Assembly: GCA_029964075.1 (NCBI GenBank)
Contig: CM057135.1
Coordinates: 10,504,863-10,568,862 of the forward strand
Reading direction: 5' to 3'
DNA: 64,000 nt
Origin: Patiria pectinifera
Taxonomy: Eukaryota; Echinodermata; Asteroidea; Valvatida; Asterinidae
Both the position numbers and the translations under genes were made by a program. Below the pieces are notes generated by a model that ran no database searches, was not told the DNA's origin, and saw nothing but the letters and a program-made list of their open reading frames with translations. This document shows, piece by piece, positions 11,949 to 23,559 of this stretch (positions are counted from its first letter, which is position 1; every line of letters starts with the position of its first letter).

Positions 11949-13406
11949 ATATTTGTGAACTCTTCAGATCAGGGAAACTACAGTCTCAGCCTAAAAATGT
12001 TGAAAGCAGTTTGCTATGACCTTAACATTGGTACGCAAGATCTGCAAGATAAGCGCAAGAGATCAGCTTATGAAGCAAAATTAAAAGAAGTTGTAAATGC
12101 TTGCACCTGCTCAACAACTAACTAATCAGCAAGATGCATTACCAGTGACGAGAGTGAGGCTAGTTTTGTTAAGTTTTTTATTCCATATTTTACTAAGTAT
12201 ACCTCAGTAATCACCTGAAACAAAAATAATCAAACATTTTTGTCTGAATTATCTTCATGTGATTCATTACTCCTATCTCTTTTGTTATTTGCACAAATGT
12301 AAACGAAATGAAACCTCACCCCTGGTGTTGGGATCAATGCCACAAATGGGTGTACGGCCACTTACAAGTATACTTTGATTTATTTTGGCTTACAATTACA
12401 ACCCGAGGTGGTTTGGGCTAATTTATTGCTGTTTTCAAACAATATTGTGTCACTTTCCTTTTTTTCTTTTTTGCAGACTTTCAACACTTACAACACACAA
12501 CACTTTGAATACCACTTGCAAGCAATAAAGCTGCGTTTTTGAGGGGTGACATGCAATAACCTTATCGGGACCGGGGGGCGGGGCACAATGTGACCCCCCT
12601 ACCAAACTTTTTACAATAACCCCAGAACGCTTTGGCCGATTTACATGAAATTTGAGGACTTTTCCTAACATTTATCGGGGGTCTATTTTTTTGGAAATAC
12701 ATAGAAAAATATAATTATGCACTTCAAGACTATACTTTTATTACCTGAACTTACCAAATTTTGACTTTGGGTGAATATCCAATGTCACATGACCTAACGC
12801 AATGCAGTATGGGAATCCAAGATGGCTGCCATTGATGCAATTTTCAGGTCTTTTCAGCACTTTTAAACATTTTTTACAAATATTTTGAAGGGGTTTTACA
12901 CTTGGAATTGATAGCTAGCTATACAATTGCCGTTATTACAACATTTTGGTGAAAAAGTCCTATTTTGGGGTTAAAATACTAGAAATGAGTTACAACGCCC
13001 CAAACAGCGACCTTGGATGTCCGAAAATGAATTCTAATGATAGATAGTCATAAAAATAATACATGTACCAAATTTGAGGGCAATTAAATAAAGATTCTAG
13101 GATACAAAGATACTGTTTTTGACTAAAAATGGGCAAAAAATGGGTAAAACGCCCTCTTGTGTTCACTGCATTGCAATCAAATGATGGCATGTTTTGTGTT
13201 CACTGCAGTGCAATCAAATGATGCCATGTTGTAGATTACCGGCCAACACATCTCTCTGCCAAACTTTCAGGTGAATCGGCTAAAGCATGTGGTTTTTCCC
13301 GGGGGGGGGCAATGACCCCCCCCCCCCCCCCGAGAGACCCCCAAAAGCCCGATCCTGTTTTTGGGTTCAGTAGAAATAAGGCTTTAGTTGGGCTCTGTAG
13401 AAGTAA
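11949..13406. other. Non-coding interior of the 10-14 kb element
   Basis: No gene is seen. Two GC/C-run segments (about 12560-12690 and 13240-13340, both with a gene-desert style repeat of CCGATTTACATGAAATTTGA-like and GGTGAATCGGCTAAAGC phrases) look related to each other. A tandem duplication of about 46 bp (TGTTCACTGCATTGCAATCA, then the same with CAGTGCAATCA) lies at 13157-13235. Confidence 0.5.
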
Positions 13407-14203
13407 CAAGTATTGTTTCCTCTTTTTTATGCCACTAACAAAATGTTATCAGAACATGGAAGGTAAGAAATGCTGTGGAGGGGGTTAGTCTAGATGTTCG
13501 CCGTCACAAATGCTGCTCATTCAGTAGGAGTAATTCTCGGGCCTACAACTCACTCTTATGATTTGAAAGAGACGCCAGATTCATAAAAGTATTTTTTTGT
13601 GCATTATTACTGCAAACTGAAGGAAAACTTAGAATTTGGCTTTTCCTGTTTTTTGAGGGAAATTACCATTTTTGATGCAGTACCGCCTAAAGAGGATACG
13701 ATTCCCAAAACTGTTCTCACCAGATATGGAAAGACCAATGTTGGTTCTAAACAATTCCAAAAGGAAAATATTCTGAGACCCCTGGCAAGTTGACTTTTTG
13801 AGGGATAAAAATAGGGTAAAAATTACAATTTTGTAAATTCTAAAAACATGATTTAACGCATGTTCTGAAAATAGCATAAGGGTGACATTTAAAACATTGT
13901 ATTTTTTTCTCAAGGAAGTGCAAGGATGATACTTTGTAATGATATAGTTGATTTTGTGATATAATTTTGCATTTTGGATGGGTGAATTTTTACAAGTATG
14001 CTAAAAAAACAGATTTTGAGGCCCGGGGCCCAAAACTGGCTAAAAATTCACAAAACATAAAATGGCCTATTACCATGGCAACGGGCCAAAGTAAAAAAAA
14101 TAAAGTTCTATTTTGGTCACTTGCTAACCAAGTCCTTTCATATTAAAAAAACAAACACAATTGCCGAGGACACTTATATGAAATATTTACGTGAACCCTC
14201 ACT
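13407..14203 (-). repeat. Right inverted arm of the 10-14 kb element
   Basis: Reverse copy of 10134-10845, longer by an insertion of about 75 bp around 14040-14110 that includes ACCATGGCAACGGGCC. No coding content is supported. Confidence 0.8.
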
Positions 14204-14242
14204 TCAGCTCTTCATACAATACTCTGTCTAAATGTATTAAAC

Positions 14243-14283
14243 CTAATACTGTCACTAAAAAACCTAATACTGTCACTAAAAAA
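14243..14283. repeat. Two-copy tandem repeat
   Basis: AACCTAATACTGTCACTAAA appears twice in direct succession. Confidence 0.8.
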
Positions 14284-14742
14284 ATGTACAAGAGAAACTT
14301 ATCTTTTCACCAACAGGGGTCACCCTATACACTTTACTGTAGAAACAGCCTGGTCTGAAACACTTTTTCAGTGTCACTTGAAATTTGGACTCCTATAAAA
14401 TCTGGTCCCTTTTACCCTTTTGTTGGTAGGACGCAGTGTCATGCGGGGCGCCCCAATACCTTCCCCGACTAACCCCAGACTGATACCGGGATGGGGGCAC
14501 GTTTGTTATTAAGATAATTATGGGACAGGTCGAGGTCAGGACGGGGTAGAATTTTTCGGGCCAGGCCGGGAATTATTTTCCCGAATGACATTCATTTCCC
14601 ATCTTCTGATTGGTCCATTACATGCATATTTAATGCCCAAGATAGGCTTTACGTCTTGTGAAAAATGTTCCTTCTTCACTGTAGTTTTTTAAGAGGTAAA
14701 ATAAGAAGTAGTGAAAAACCCTCACTGGATTTCCAACTCGGA

Positions 14743-15084
14743 TCACCTAGCGCGCACTCCGTACATTTTTGTTTTCAAGAACTGACACTGATCTCAATTT
14801 CACCAGTTAAAATGGTTTTATAATTAAGTTTTTGTGTAAGCTAAAAAGTATACAGATGGATTAAAATCATGTAAAACCTTTCAAAGTTTTTTCCCTGTAC
14901 TCATATTGCCACAACATGGTTGGGGTCAGTTCGAGAAGAAAAACAAATCATTCTATTTCGTGTCTGTGTCGGATGTGCACGCGCACTACCGGGTGTCAGT
15001 TCGTGAAACCGAAATTGTTGATAACGCGGTTTGCACGAACTGACACCCACTTGCGCGTGAGTGTCAGTTCGTGATGTCGGTGAT
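14743..15084. mobile_element. Probable MITE, diverged relative of the 26-kb MITE
   Basis: The right end reads GTGTCAGTTCGTGATGTCGG followed by TGAT. This mirrors the terminus of the MITE at 26233 (GTCACCAACACCACGAAGTA), with AACTGACAC in place of AAGTAACAC. The same internal word (GTGTCAGTTCGTGAAACC or its reverse) recurs at 14775, 14992, 15038 and 15061. The left end is uncertain; I take the ATCACC near 14743. No coding content. Confidence 0.45.
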
Positions 15085-15524
15085 ACCATTAGATACCGCT
15101 TCATTGATTTTTGACTTCTTTTCCTGGATTGTGGCGTCTAGCATAATATCATACAACGGAATGGATATGGCAGCAAATCAAAAATGAAAGGCAAACATGG
15201 GTCAGCAAATGAGTGAAAGTTTGTCAAAACACAGCTTTATGGTTTGGGTACTTTTCCCCGTCTTTTTGGAATGTTAATACTAGTGCTGCAAGTTAACCCT
15301 CAAGTTTGGTTCGGCAAGGTTCGGCAGGGTTCGGAATTTTTTTTTCTTCCGAACATCGGTTCGGTTCGGGTTCGGCATCAAATTCAAAATTCAAAGGGAT
15401 TTACCACGCCTGGGCATACCCTGCAGGATCGCATAAAGAACGCTTGCAACAAAACAGATTTTGGCCAATCAAAACCACGACCGGCAACTGGCTACAATCA
15501 CGAGCAAAAACTGTTGAAACACTT

Positions 15525-17260
15525 TGCACACACGATAAGACAACCCCCTCCCCCTGCCCCCCATTCAATGTTGAGCGCTGTGAATCTGGGCGCGGTTTTG
15601 CATCGGCCAAAGCCCCCAAATTTTTTCTTACTTCGCCCAACAACATTGTTTTGGGGGGACGGGGGTGTTTCAACACATTTTGCTCTTGATTGTCAGATTT
15701 CTGTATACGTACAAACACATTGGAAATTGTGAGCGCTGTAAATTTGAGCGCGGTTTTGCACCGGCCCAAGCCCCCCAAACCTTTTCTTACTTCGCCCATC
15801 AGCATTTTGCTGGGAGAACGGGGGTGTTTCAACACATTTTGTTCTTGATTGTATGAGATTTCTGTATACGTACAAACACATTGGAAATTGTGAGTGCTGT
15901 AAATTTGAGCGCGGTGTTCAAGGCACCCACCCAAGCCGCAAAACCTTTTTTCTCACTGCACGCACCAACAAAGGAAAAATAAAACAGCCTAAATTCAAAG
16001 CAATACACAAACAGAACGAAGAATGCACATGCAAATGAAAGTTGTACTAAAAAGGGAAGGAAGTCTAATGCCAGTTTCAAAATTAACCAAAACGTGCTTT
16101 GAATGCGTCCCAGATGAAAACCACGATTTACCATCATGGACAACCGAACGGCGGACCATATCTTTCATCATTACGCCAACGGTTTACCATCCACATTATA
16201 TTAAAGGGAGACTACCTTTTTCTTTATATCAAAGGGGTAACCGTTAACATGGTAAACCGTAGATAAAAAAAGTCATTCAACTTTAGTTTCCGACTGGAAA
16301 TAATGTAGTATTTATGGCCGAGCGGTCAAGGGGTATGAAAGTAAGTCCATGTATCGCGGGTTCGAGCCGCTACCCTGGACAATTTTTTTTTTCAATGCAG
16401 GTTGCAAAACTATTTTTGTCAATCTGTGCCAAGCGAAATATTTGATTCATAAACAATGTATATATCTATACATTGTTCTATACTTTGTGAGATGAAACAA
16501 TGTATATTTAGTTCTATTTAGCAGGAGAAGAGCGAAAAGAGGAGAGGGGAAGTATGCGCAAATTTAAGGACGAACACATTTCTCACAAGTGGGTATATAC
16601 AGCACGAAGTAAATGGAACAGGAGGTGGAATAAAGACAGACCGAGTACAAAACACCGAAATTAAAAGAACTTCATAAATCAAAAATAACATTTCTTGCAA
16701 AGCGTAAAATATATATGTAAAACTGGAGGCATGCAGAGCTCGACAAATATCTTCAAATGCAAATCGCGCAAAAACATTTCTGCGAGAACAGCCATGAAAT
16801 TTTGTGTGTATGTAGGTATACAGACATTTTAGACAATCACGAGCATAACTGTTGAAACATTTTGCACACACGATAAGACCACCCCGCTTCCCCCTCCCCC
16901 ATTCAATGTTGAGCGCTGTGAATCTGGGCGCGGTTTTGCATCGGCTCAAGCCCCCAAAATTGTTCTTACTTCGCCCAACAACATTGTGTTGGGGGACGGG
17001 GGTGTTTCAACACCTTTTTCTCTTGATTGTAGCTACCGCCTGTGCGTGTTGGGTGCGATCGCTGGATGCGTGCAATCACGCGATAGCGCAGCATGATTTC
17101 CCAATCTATCGTTCATGCAAGCAGGGCAATGTTAGAGCGCTGTGAATCTGGGCGCGGTTTTGCATCGGCCCAAGCCCCCCAAAATGTTCTTACTTCGCCC
17201 AACAACATTGTGTTGGGGGGACGGGGGTTTTTCAACACATTTTACTCTTGAATGTAGCTA
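15525..17260 (+). repeat. Repeated 160-230 bp units inside the hAT element
   Basis: A unit built from GTGAGCGCTGTGAATCTGGG, CGCGGTTTTGCATCGGCC, CTTACTTCGCCCA and GGGGGTGTTTCAACACATTT starts near 15572, 15727, 15887 (partial), 16910 and 17138. The last two copies are each followed by the same segment of about 100 bp (GTAGCTACCGCCTGTGCGTG ... CTATCGTTCATGCA), giving a tandem pair of about 225 bp. The open frames across this region come from the repeat and are not genes. Confidence 0.8.
16308..16380 (+). tRNA. tRNA-like (pseudo) Pol III unit, Ser/Leu-type A box
   Basis: TGGCCGAGCGGT (16315-16326) is a good A box of the Ser/Leu type. GGTTCGAGCC (16359-16368) is a good B box 33 bp further on, and a T-run begins at 16383 as a Pol III terminator would. 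GCGG/CCGC can pair around the T-loop, but the acceptor stem does not pair. It is therefore a tRNA pseudogene or the head of a tRNA-derived SINE rather than a working tRNA. It lies inside the hAT element. Confidence 0.5.
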
Positions 17261-17390
17261 CCGCCTGTGCGTGTTGGGTGCGATCGCTGGATGCGGGCAA
17301 TTACGCGATAGCCCAGCGTGATCTCCCAATCTATCGTTCATGCACGCATGGCAATGTTACATTTGGACACGTACCAATCGGGCGAGCAGG

Positions 17391-17415
17391 GCCGGCCGGC
17401 CGGCCGGCCGGCCAG
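17391..17415. repeat. GGCC/GCCGGCC simple repeat
   Basis: Six successive GGCC units, inside the hAT element. Confidence 0.9.
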
Positions 17416-18033
17416 GGGGAACATTCGCGATCGACAAATCATCAACCCATTCCCGCACGATCCAAAGCGCTATCTTGCTATCGCGCTGATCCACCGATCG
17501 CGTCCAACACGCTTGCAACAAAACCAATTTTGGCCAATCAAAACAACGAAACCACGTCAAGTGACATCACGCGTGCAAGCCAATGGGGATTTCCTTCGAT
17601 GAAAAATATGTTATGGCCTCTTTCCCAGACGAAGTTGTGCTTGTACATGTACGTATGTGTATCTCGTGATAGAGGTTGCAAATGTTCTGAACTTGACTAC
17701 GGCCGCCGCATTCGTTGTTGGTTTACTTGAATGGGGGCAGGGAATATCGGTGGACATCGGCACCGTAACTTTTGTGGTTTTGGAAGTGTTTTTTTTGTAA
17801 ATGTTTGTGGTTTCACTTGGGAGTAAAATTAATAAAAACGAAAAAAATATAAAAAAATCGCCGAACATTCCGAACAGGCCGATTGAGTTCGATTCGGTTA
17901 ACTTCGGTTCGGAAGTGCCATGTTCGGCGAACTTCAGTTCGGTTTGGCAGTTCGGCTGCAGCAATAGTTAATACCTTTGTGATTTTAACTCGATAATGAT
18001 TTCTGCCAGCTTCTTAATCATTTCAAAATCAAA

Positions 18034-18110
18034 ATGGCCCAAACCCCAGAGCTTCCGGGGGCGCTGCCCCCTTCATTTAAGCGGGCCCCTAGACCCCAGG
18101 CCGTGAGACA
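18034..18110. repeat. GC-rich dispersed repeat
   Basis: CCCCAGAGCTTCCGGGGGCG, then CTGCCCCCTTCATTTAAGCG and GGCCCCTAGACCCCAGGCC. The same order of words is seen at 9190-9262 and, shorter, at 35237-35283. Confidence 0.65.
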
Positions 18111-18197
18111 ATCCTATTGCTCGCTACGTATGCTTGGCTTTTTAGGATCGTAACCATGGGCGTCAATTGGTGGGGAACGGGGAGGAGGGGGGTCTCA

Positions 18198-18372
18198 TGC
18201 CTGTTAAAGTGGGGGCGTTGTCTTATCGTCTGTCCCCTCCCCCTCCCTTTCCCCCCACCCCCACTTTTTTCCGGGCCCAAAATAAAAATGCCTGTTAAAG
18301 TAGGGGCGTTGTCGTATCGTTTGTCCCCTCCCCCTCCCCCACCCCACTTTTTTTCCGGACCCAAAATAAAAA
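18198..18372. repeat. Two-unit tandem repeat of about 90 bp
   Basis: GCCTGTTAAAGTGGGGGCGT, then a C-rich run, CACTTTTTTCCGGGCCCAAA and ATAAAAAT. The whole unit is then repeated with a few substitutions. Confidence 0.85.
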
Positions 18373-19500
18373 TTGTTGGCCTACATGTACATTTGATTCA
18401 ATGAAATAAATCATGTAAAAGCTTTTGCTAAATAAACTTGCGGTCAGAAATTGCCTCAGATCACACCCAAACATCAAGAAGCCGTTAAGGCCTCGCGCTC
18501 CCTTTAGATCTGCTTGTAACTAAATGGTCGCCCCACTTATTACAACCTTGTTACGCCCCTGATTCATTATCCGTCGTGAGGAATCCTCATTTGCTGGGTG
18601 CAAGCCCTAAAATGCATTCATGACCAGCCCATCCACGAAAATGGCCACAATTTTTGCAAGCAGTAAAACAACCCTGGAAATCCATCCAGGTAGTACAGGC
18701 ATAATGCACAACTTTATGAAGTCTACACAACTCAGCCCCGGTAGGTACCAGGCAAGGGGAATTGAAGGGTGATCAGATCCGCTGACAAGGGTGATCAACA
18801 GCTAATGTAAATTTAGGGTTTGATCCAGCATTGAGATCCTCATTTCATGCAAGATGAGGCCATGCATTAATCATGCAAGTGCAATCAAAATGCCATTTTC
18901 AATACATTTGCAGGATCAGACCCCACAATTCTGCTTTTAGAACCACATTGACTGAACAAACAATTGCACGACAAAATTGATCCTTAGAAATTTCTCTGTG
19001 GTAGAAATTACCAATAAATGTTCCCTGCGAAGGAAGGGTCTCATTCTACCGGTACATGCACAGATCTTCGCAAAACGTGAGATTGTGGCAGTCTACATTA
19101 TAGCCAAAACGAGAATTGGTGAGCATTTTACTGGATAATTGTTTGTTCTCAGTGCCATATTATTTGGCAATATGGATTGATTTTTTTTACACCCAGTGTG
19201 GTTTTTGAATGACAATCAGTTTGTAGATAAGTTATGCAAATTAAGTAATGGAAACATACATGCATGCATGGCTGAACCACCATTGCATGGTGTGAAGTTT
19301 TCAATCGGAGACAATATTAAAGAATGTACTGTCCGTGCGTTTTGGGCATGGCACCCTAAAAAAAAATATTTAAATTGCAATCCAAATTTTTTAGCATTGC
19401 AAAAGTTATTAGCTTTCCAATGAGCCATTGTACGAAAAAAAATGTTTATTTAATTCCAATTTTGGAATTAGGAACGTTCCGCTCCATTTATAGTAGTATT
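18373..19500. other. No gene seen
   Basis: A mixed stretch without recognisable coding sequence, RNA gene or clear repeat ends. Both strands show only short frames. Confidence 0.5.
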
Positions 19501-19519
19501 GGTTGCAAGACGTTCTTAG

Positions 19520-20680
19520 CGCATGACCGTTAGCCGCTGTAGTTGCTTCATGTGCATATCGGCTCGTCGAGAGGCAAACCACTCTTTTAAGTCACTTTCT
19601 GGGTTGCAACCTTGCAAGACCTGAACTTGATCTTGACGGAAATGGATAGAGTTATACATATTTGGTATATATGATGATCTACATACAAAAAAATAGGTTT
19701 GCAACGGCTCACATTGATGACGTCATCAAACCTGAATTGACAATTAATTGACCTGAATTGACAATCTCTTTTCATTGAAAAATTGCTGCAAAATCAACTG
19801 TTTCATGAATTGCAGCACCAAAGCTTTTCACATTTTCTGATGACAAACATGCGGATATTTAATCTTATGTAATCAAACTGAACAAGCCCAGCACCGTGAG
19901 TTTGTTATACAAACTCTGCCGTCTAGTTTTTTCCTATTATTCTTCTCTTTTCTCAGTCTTTTTTTTCCAGAGTTGTTCACCAACACGAAAACTCATATCA
20001 TCTTCAATTTGGACACATGAATGTATAACATCTTGAAGTTGTGCAAAAATGTAATGACGTCAGGATGACGTCATCAGATATCAAAATACAAGCAATTAAA
20101 CATTTCTAATTTTAATATTTGAAAATCAATATAAAATCAACCGTGAAAGACCGGAACTTGCACTTTACGGAAATGTTTAGAGTAATACAAGGTCTGTATT
20201 TTATCCTGTGCGTAAAATCACGTGACCCTTCCTGCCCGTCAAATCCGGAGGTGCCTTACAATTTCAAATTGATAATAGATATGAACTTGCTTTTAACGAT
20301 GTAAGTCTCTGGGCAGGACAAACTTTTCAAAAAAGTTACCGGTGACGTCATAAAATGTTCGAGCGCCCTCTATTGGCAGGTTAAAAATGTTCAAAATGAA
20401 CTTTCAGTTGGTGTGTGTGGCGACGTTTGCGGTAATCACTTTATTATTGAAATATGATGACCTTCAGGCTCGAATTGATGACGTCGTCAGACCAGAAGTT
20501 CTTACAAAAAAATGCTGAAAAAACAACCGTGAGAGATATAATCTAGATTTTTACTTCAAATGGCAGATATCAAATTAAAAGCAATTCAAAATAAATATTT
20601 TAATCCTTGAAAATCAATATAAAAAATCAACTGTAAAAGACCTGAAATTTCTGTTCAGGCCTTTCAAATTTTATTACAAA
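19520..20680. repeat. Diverged repeat cluster with GACGTCATC words
   Basis: Blocks with GACCTGAACTT/GACCGGAACTTGCACTT, ACGGAAATG(G/T)(A/T)TAGAGT(T/A)ATAC, ATATGAACTTGCTTTTAACG and TGACGTCATCA recur at about 19600-19790, 20050-20510 and 20490-20670. A further diverged copy lies at 23560-23950. The TGACGTCA word is a CREB/ATF-type core, but nothing shows that it is used. No protein is encoded. Confidence 0.65.
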
Positions 20681-20689
20681 TGTAGTTGT

Positions 20690-22366
20690 TTTACAGATTT
20701 TTTAGGTGTTGAGAAGCGTCGTCAGGCAGGGGAAAAACTAATAAAATTGGCCGCTGACATCTACATGTATGTATATGATGTATACCAGTAAACAATTTGT
20801 AGCAAAAGTAAGTTTCCTGGACACTTTTAATACCACGTCGTACATGCATGCATGTTGAACTATGATGGTCACGACTATTTTATTCTACATGTAGGACTAA
20901 TATTTGAAGATTGTCTGAAGTTTGAAATTAATCGGAAAAATGAATTTTTTTGTAATAAATGCGCTTTTTTATTGTTACAAATACAGCATCAGAATTGGAT
21001 TCAGTTTCATGTTGTTTAATTGTCAAATTCCCCAGTTTGCCCTCCCCAAGAAATATGACCCTCGGTAGTCTAATGCACCGTCACACAAAATAAAATATCA
21101 ATTCACTTGAATTCTCAGAGTATTTACAGATATTTACACTTTTTTGTACAGTTACACTAGTCCTTATTTACAAAAGACCAAAATACATACACCGAACTTG
21201 CTTTTAGATATTCCTTCACCCGGGGTTTGGTTCAACCGTTACTATAGTTCGAAGTTTAAGTTATGATCGTGATATCAACACACACTAATAACTGTTAAAC
21301 AGAGGTAATATATTATTAATTAAAATTTACAGTATGTATATACAAATTTCCCAATTTTCGTTATTTACACCGTTGGGGCTGTGGCGACTGTTTCTACACG
21401 GTCGACCCGTCGGCAGTTGCGGCAGTGCGGCCTCCCTCGTGTGATTGTGGCGTCACGGAGTCCGTGCTCCGGTCAGGAAAGAGGGTAGTGTGGTTGCACC
21501 TTGACCGGCCGTCAAGCCTCGCCCGTCCAGCCTCACCCTCAACCTCACCCGTCCAGCAGCCCTTTGCTTTCCGTCTCTCACGGAGGACAAGGTCTATGAC
21601 GATCCAGGTTCGTGAGCCGAAGCTCTCACTAGCTCGGACTTTCTCTCAGAATGACGTGCTATCTAAAGCCTCACACAACAGTGTCTTCAGCTCTCATTAG
21701 CTGGCTAAACTCGCATAAATTGAGGCTGGCAAACGTAGCCCTCTCCTCGTGAATTTCTGATTTCGAATGTCGTATCTCACTATCCGAGAACCCTTCTGAA
21801 AAACCCCTTGAAAAGATCCCATGATTTGTGGCCCTATTGTTTCCTCTACCCAAGTAAACAAAAAGAAAAGACATTCCTCGACAGGAACAGATTCAACCAA
21901 TGAGAACCAAACTCTATGCATCGTGAAACTAATTAATTAACATAATATTAGTACCTCGGGGTTAGCCTTCACTATGGCCATGTACAAACAAAATTGTGTT
22001 ACTCGATGTTCAGGTTCTGGTTTAACTAATATGTACAACTTTAGAAGAGTGATTTCCTAAATTTAATTCACATCGTGACATTAAAATATCTAGGATATGT
22101 TAAGAATTATAAATAGTTTCTATGGTTTTGTAGCCCCCCCCCCCACAACAAAACAAAAAGAATGCTGATGCCATCAATTAAAAAAGACAGTCGGCAATCG
22201 GCTTGATTGCCTGCCTTTTTCGCCGGCATTGACAATGCTCCACTTGCCGCCGCCATCATTACTTTGAAAACGCTTTTGCCGGTAGCAACTGTTCTAGTAC
22301 TGGATTGTTTGTCGATCCGCAGGGCCAGGGTTTATCGTGATTGAAATAAACTTTAGAAGCCATTGA
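20690..22366. other. Unassigned; contains a GC-rich island
   Basis: No protein is recognisable. A GC-rich island at about 21365-21680 has ACCTCACCC/CAGCCTCACCC micro-repeats. On the minus strand the sequence starting at 22082 (TGTCACGATGTGAATTAA) and a CCAAT-type word near 21897 could be the start of a solo LTR, but no matching second end was found. Confidence 0.35.
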
Positions 22367-22600
22367 TCACAGGCAAATTTCCGTGCTCAAGTCCGTTACA
22401 ACTGTTCCACTTCCAGCCTTTCCGGAGGTATCGCTACAACTTGCACGTATTGTCACCGACTTTTCATCCACCCCCATTGTCCTTTCCATAGATCCGATAG
22501 TATCATCAAGGGCCACGGCAAGCAAGCGTTTATCAACGACTTTGCTTTTCTTCTGTATTAAAGTTACAGAAAAATACTCTCGAGGGCATGGGCTCGCCAT
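22367..22600 (-). CDS. Unknown 77-residue ORF, possible host exon
   Basis: The minus-strand frame runs from ATG (22598-22600) to a stop at 22367-22369 and would give 77 residues starting MASPCPREYFSVTLIQ. The composition is protein-like, with charged and hydrophobic residues alternating (LIQKKSKVVDKRLLAVALDD) and a Ser/Thr/Gly-rich end, unlike the low-complexity frames around it. I do not recognise a domain. It could be a small gene, a first exon read into its intron, or chance. No clear donor site decides this. The frame is also open upstream to 22648. Confidence 0.25.
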   Translation of the reverse strand: MASPCPREYFSVTLIQKKSKVVDKRLLAVALDDTIGSMERTMGVDEKSVTIRASCSDTSGKAGSGTVVTDLSTEICL

Positions 22601-22648
22601 GACTGAATTTTGACAGAAGGCTGAGCTGACACGATATTCCAGCCACAT

Positions 22649-23559
22649 GCTTGCGCTAGTGGTAAGGTATCAGACTATTATGCTTACATTGTGTATTACA
22701 TATTACGTCTAACACCCAACCCCAGTCCTGCAACAACAACGCACACGTGCGCTGTTCCCAGGTTTATGCATACCCTGCTGTGCTGAATGTTTTCGATATG
22801 AAGGCTCGAGGGAGAACATTTAAACAATGGAAGGGGAGTGGGACTTTCGTTATCCATCAAAATGAGGTCTACAAGTATATGTGTAGAATGCATGCATAAC
22901 AGTCAACTCCTCGAGAGAGTTGGTACCTTAATCATTACCTGTTGGTTCGTTGTGTACGCTTGGTTGGTAATTGTGTCTATAAACATCGAGCTGCGGTTGT
23001 GATGAACACCGATTTCCTTTCTACACAAAACCCATTACGCTTTTGATTTTCTCATAGGTGAATCAAAATGCCAACATCTGCGGGAATGTGGTCCTAATTG
23101 AGGGCAGTCTCCGCCCCCTCCAAGACTCGCAGACGGATGAAGAAATAACAACAGCAGAACAAATGCTTCTCCCGAAAAAAAACACGAAATCGTGATACTT
23201 CCCAAGCTTGCATACAGCCATTTTTCAAAACAGAATCCCTCCGCTTTCTCAGACATATAGGACCCATTTTTTTCAACGGCAATATTATCAAATCTGCCCA
23301 CAGATGGGAACCCACAAAGCAGGGAATTGTCATATTTACACAATCCCTCCATTTTTTCCAAGGCAAACAGATTTCTTTTTGAAAAAAAATTGTGGGGTCA
23401 CATTTCATGCTAATGAGCTCGCGCATGAATTCATTTTAAAACATTTAGGTGAAATTGAGATTAATGTTTTAAAATATCTGTCACCGCAAAAAAAAAAAAA
23501 AAAAATCTGTGTATTCTTTTTTTTTTTTTTTTTGATTTTTCAACAATTTACTTCGCCGA
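22649..23559. other. No gene seen; homopolymer runs
   Basis: Short frames only. A run of about 20 A (23489-23507) is followed within 15 bp by about 17 T (23519-23535), which could fold as an A/T hairpin or mark the ends of two retroposed tails in opposite orientation. Confidence 0.5.

Larger units (their letters stand above)
10134..14203. mobile_element. Long-inverted-arm element carrying an uncharacterised gene
   Basis: Arms at 10134-10845 and 13407-14203 are inverted copies of each other. The outer border reads CACGTAAATATT on the left and its reverse on the right; the inner border reads GAGGAAACAATACTTG. Between them lies about 2.5 kb with one decayed coding region (10924-11948) and AT-rich non-coding DNA. 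No transposase of a standard superfamily is recognisable. A target-site duplication could not be recognised, so the outer limits are those of arm similarity. The arms differ by substitutions and one insertion of about 75 bp near 14040-14110. Confidence 0.75.
15281..17966. mobile_element. Non-autonomous hAT-type transposon with 8-bp target duplication
   Basis: The ends TAGTGCTGCA (left) and TATTGCTGCA (right, read inwards) are imperfect TIRs. They are flanked by the identical 8-mer GTTAATAC at 15273-15280 and 17967-17974. An 8-bp duplication and YAGNG-type TIRs are the hallmarks of the hAT superfamily. Subterminal DNA on both sides is packed with TTCGG/CCGAA words (for example GGTTCGGCAAGGTTCGG on the left and CCGAACATTCCGAACAGG on the right), probably repeated transposase sites. 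The 2.7-kb interior holds direct repeats and a tRNA-like unit but no transposase, so it depends on another element. Confidence 0.9.

Noticed and set aside
15244-15934. Overlapping frames of 120-177 codons on both strands
   Set aside because: They follow the internal repeat units of the hAT element in several frames; no protein-like pattern.
16308-16380. Functional tRNA gene
   Set aside because: The acceptor stem does not pair and the T stem is imperfect, despite good A and B boxes.
18117-18404. Frames with Pro/Gly runs
   Set aside because: Caused by a tandem repeat with C-rich runs.
20990-22082. Possible solo LTR on the minus strand starting TGTCACGATG
   Set aside because: Only one plausible border was found; no matching CA end with a duplicated target, and no second LTR.
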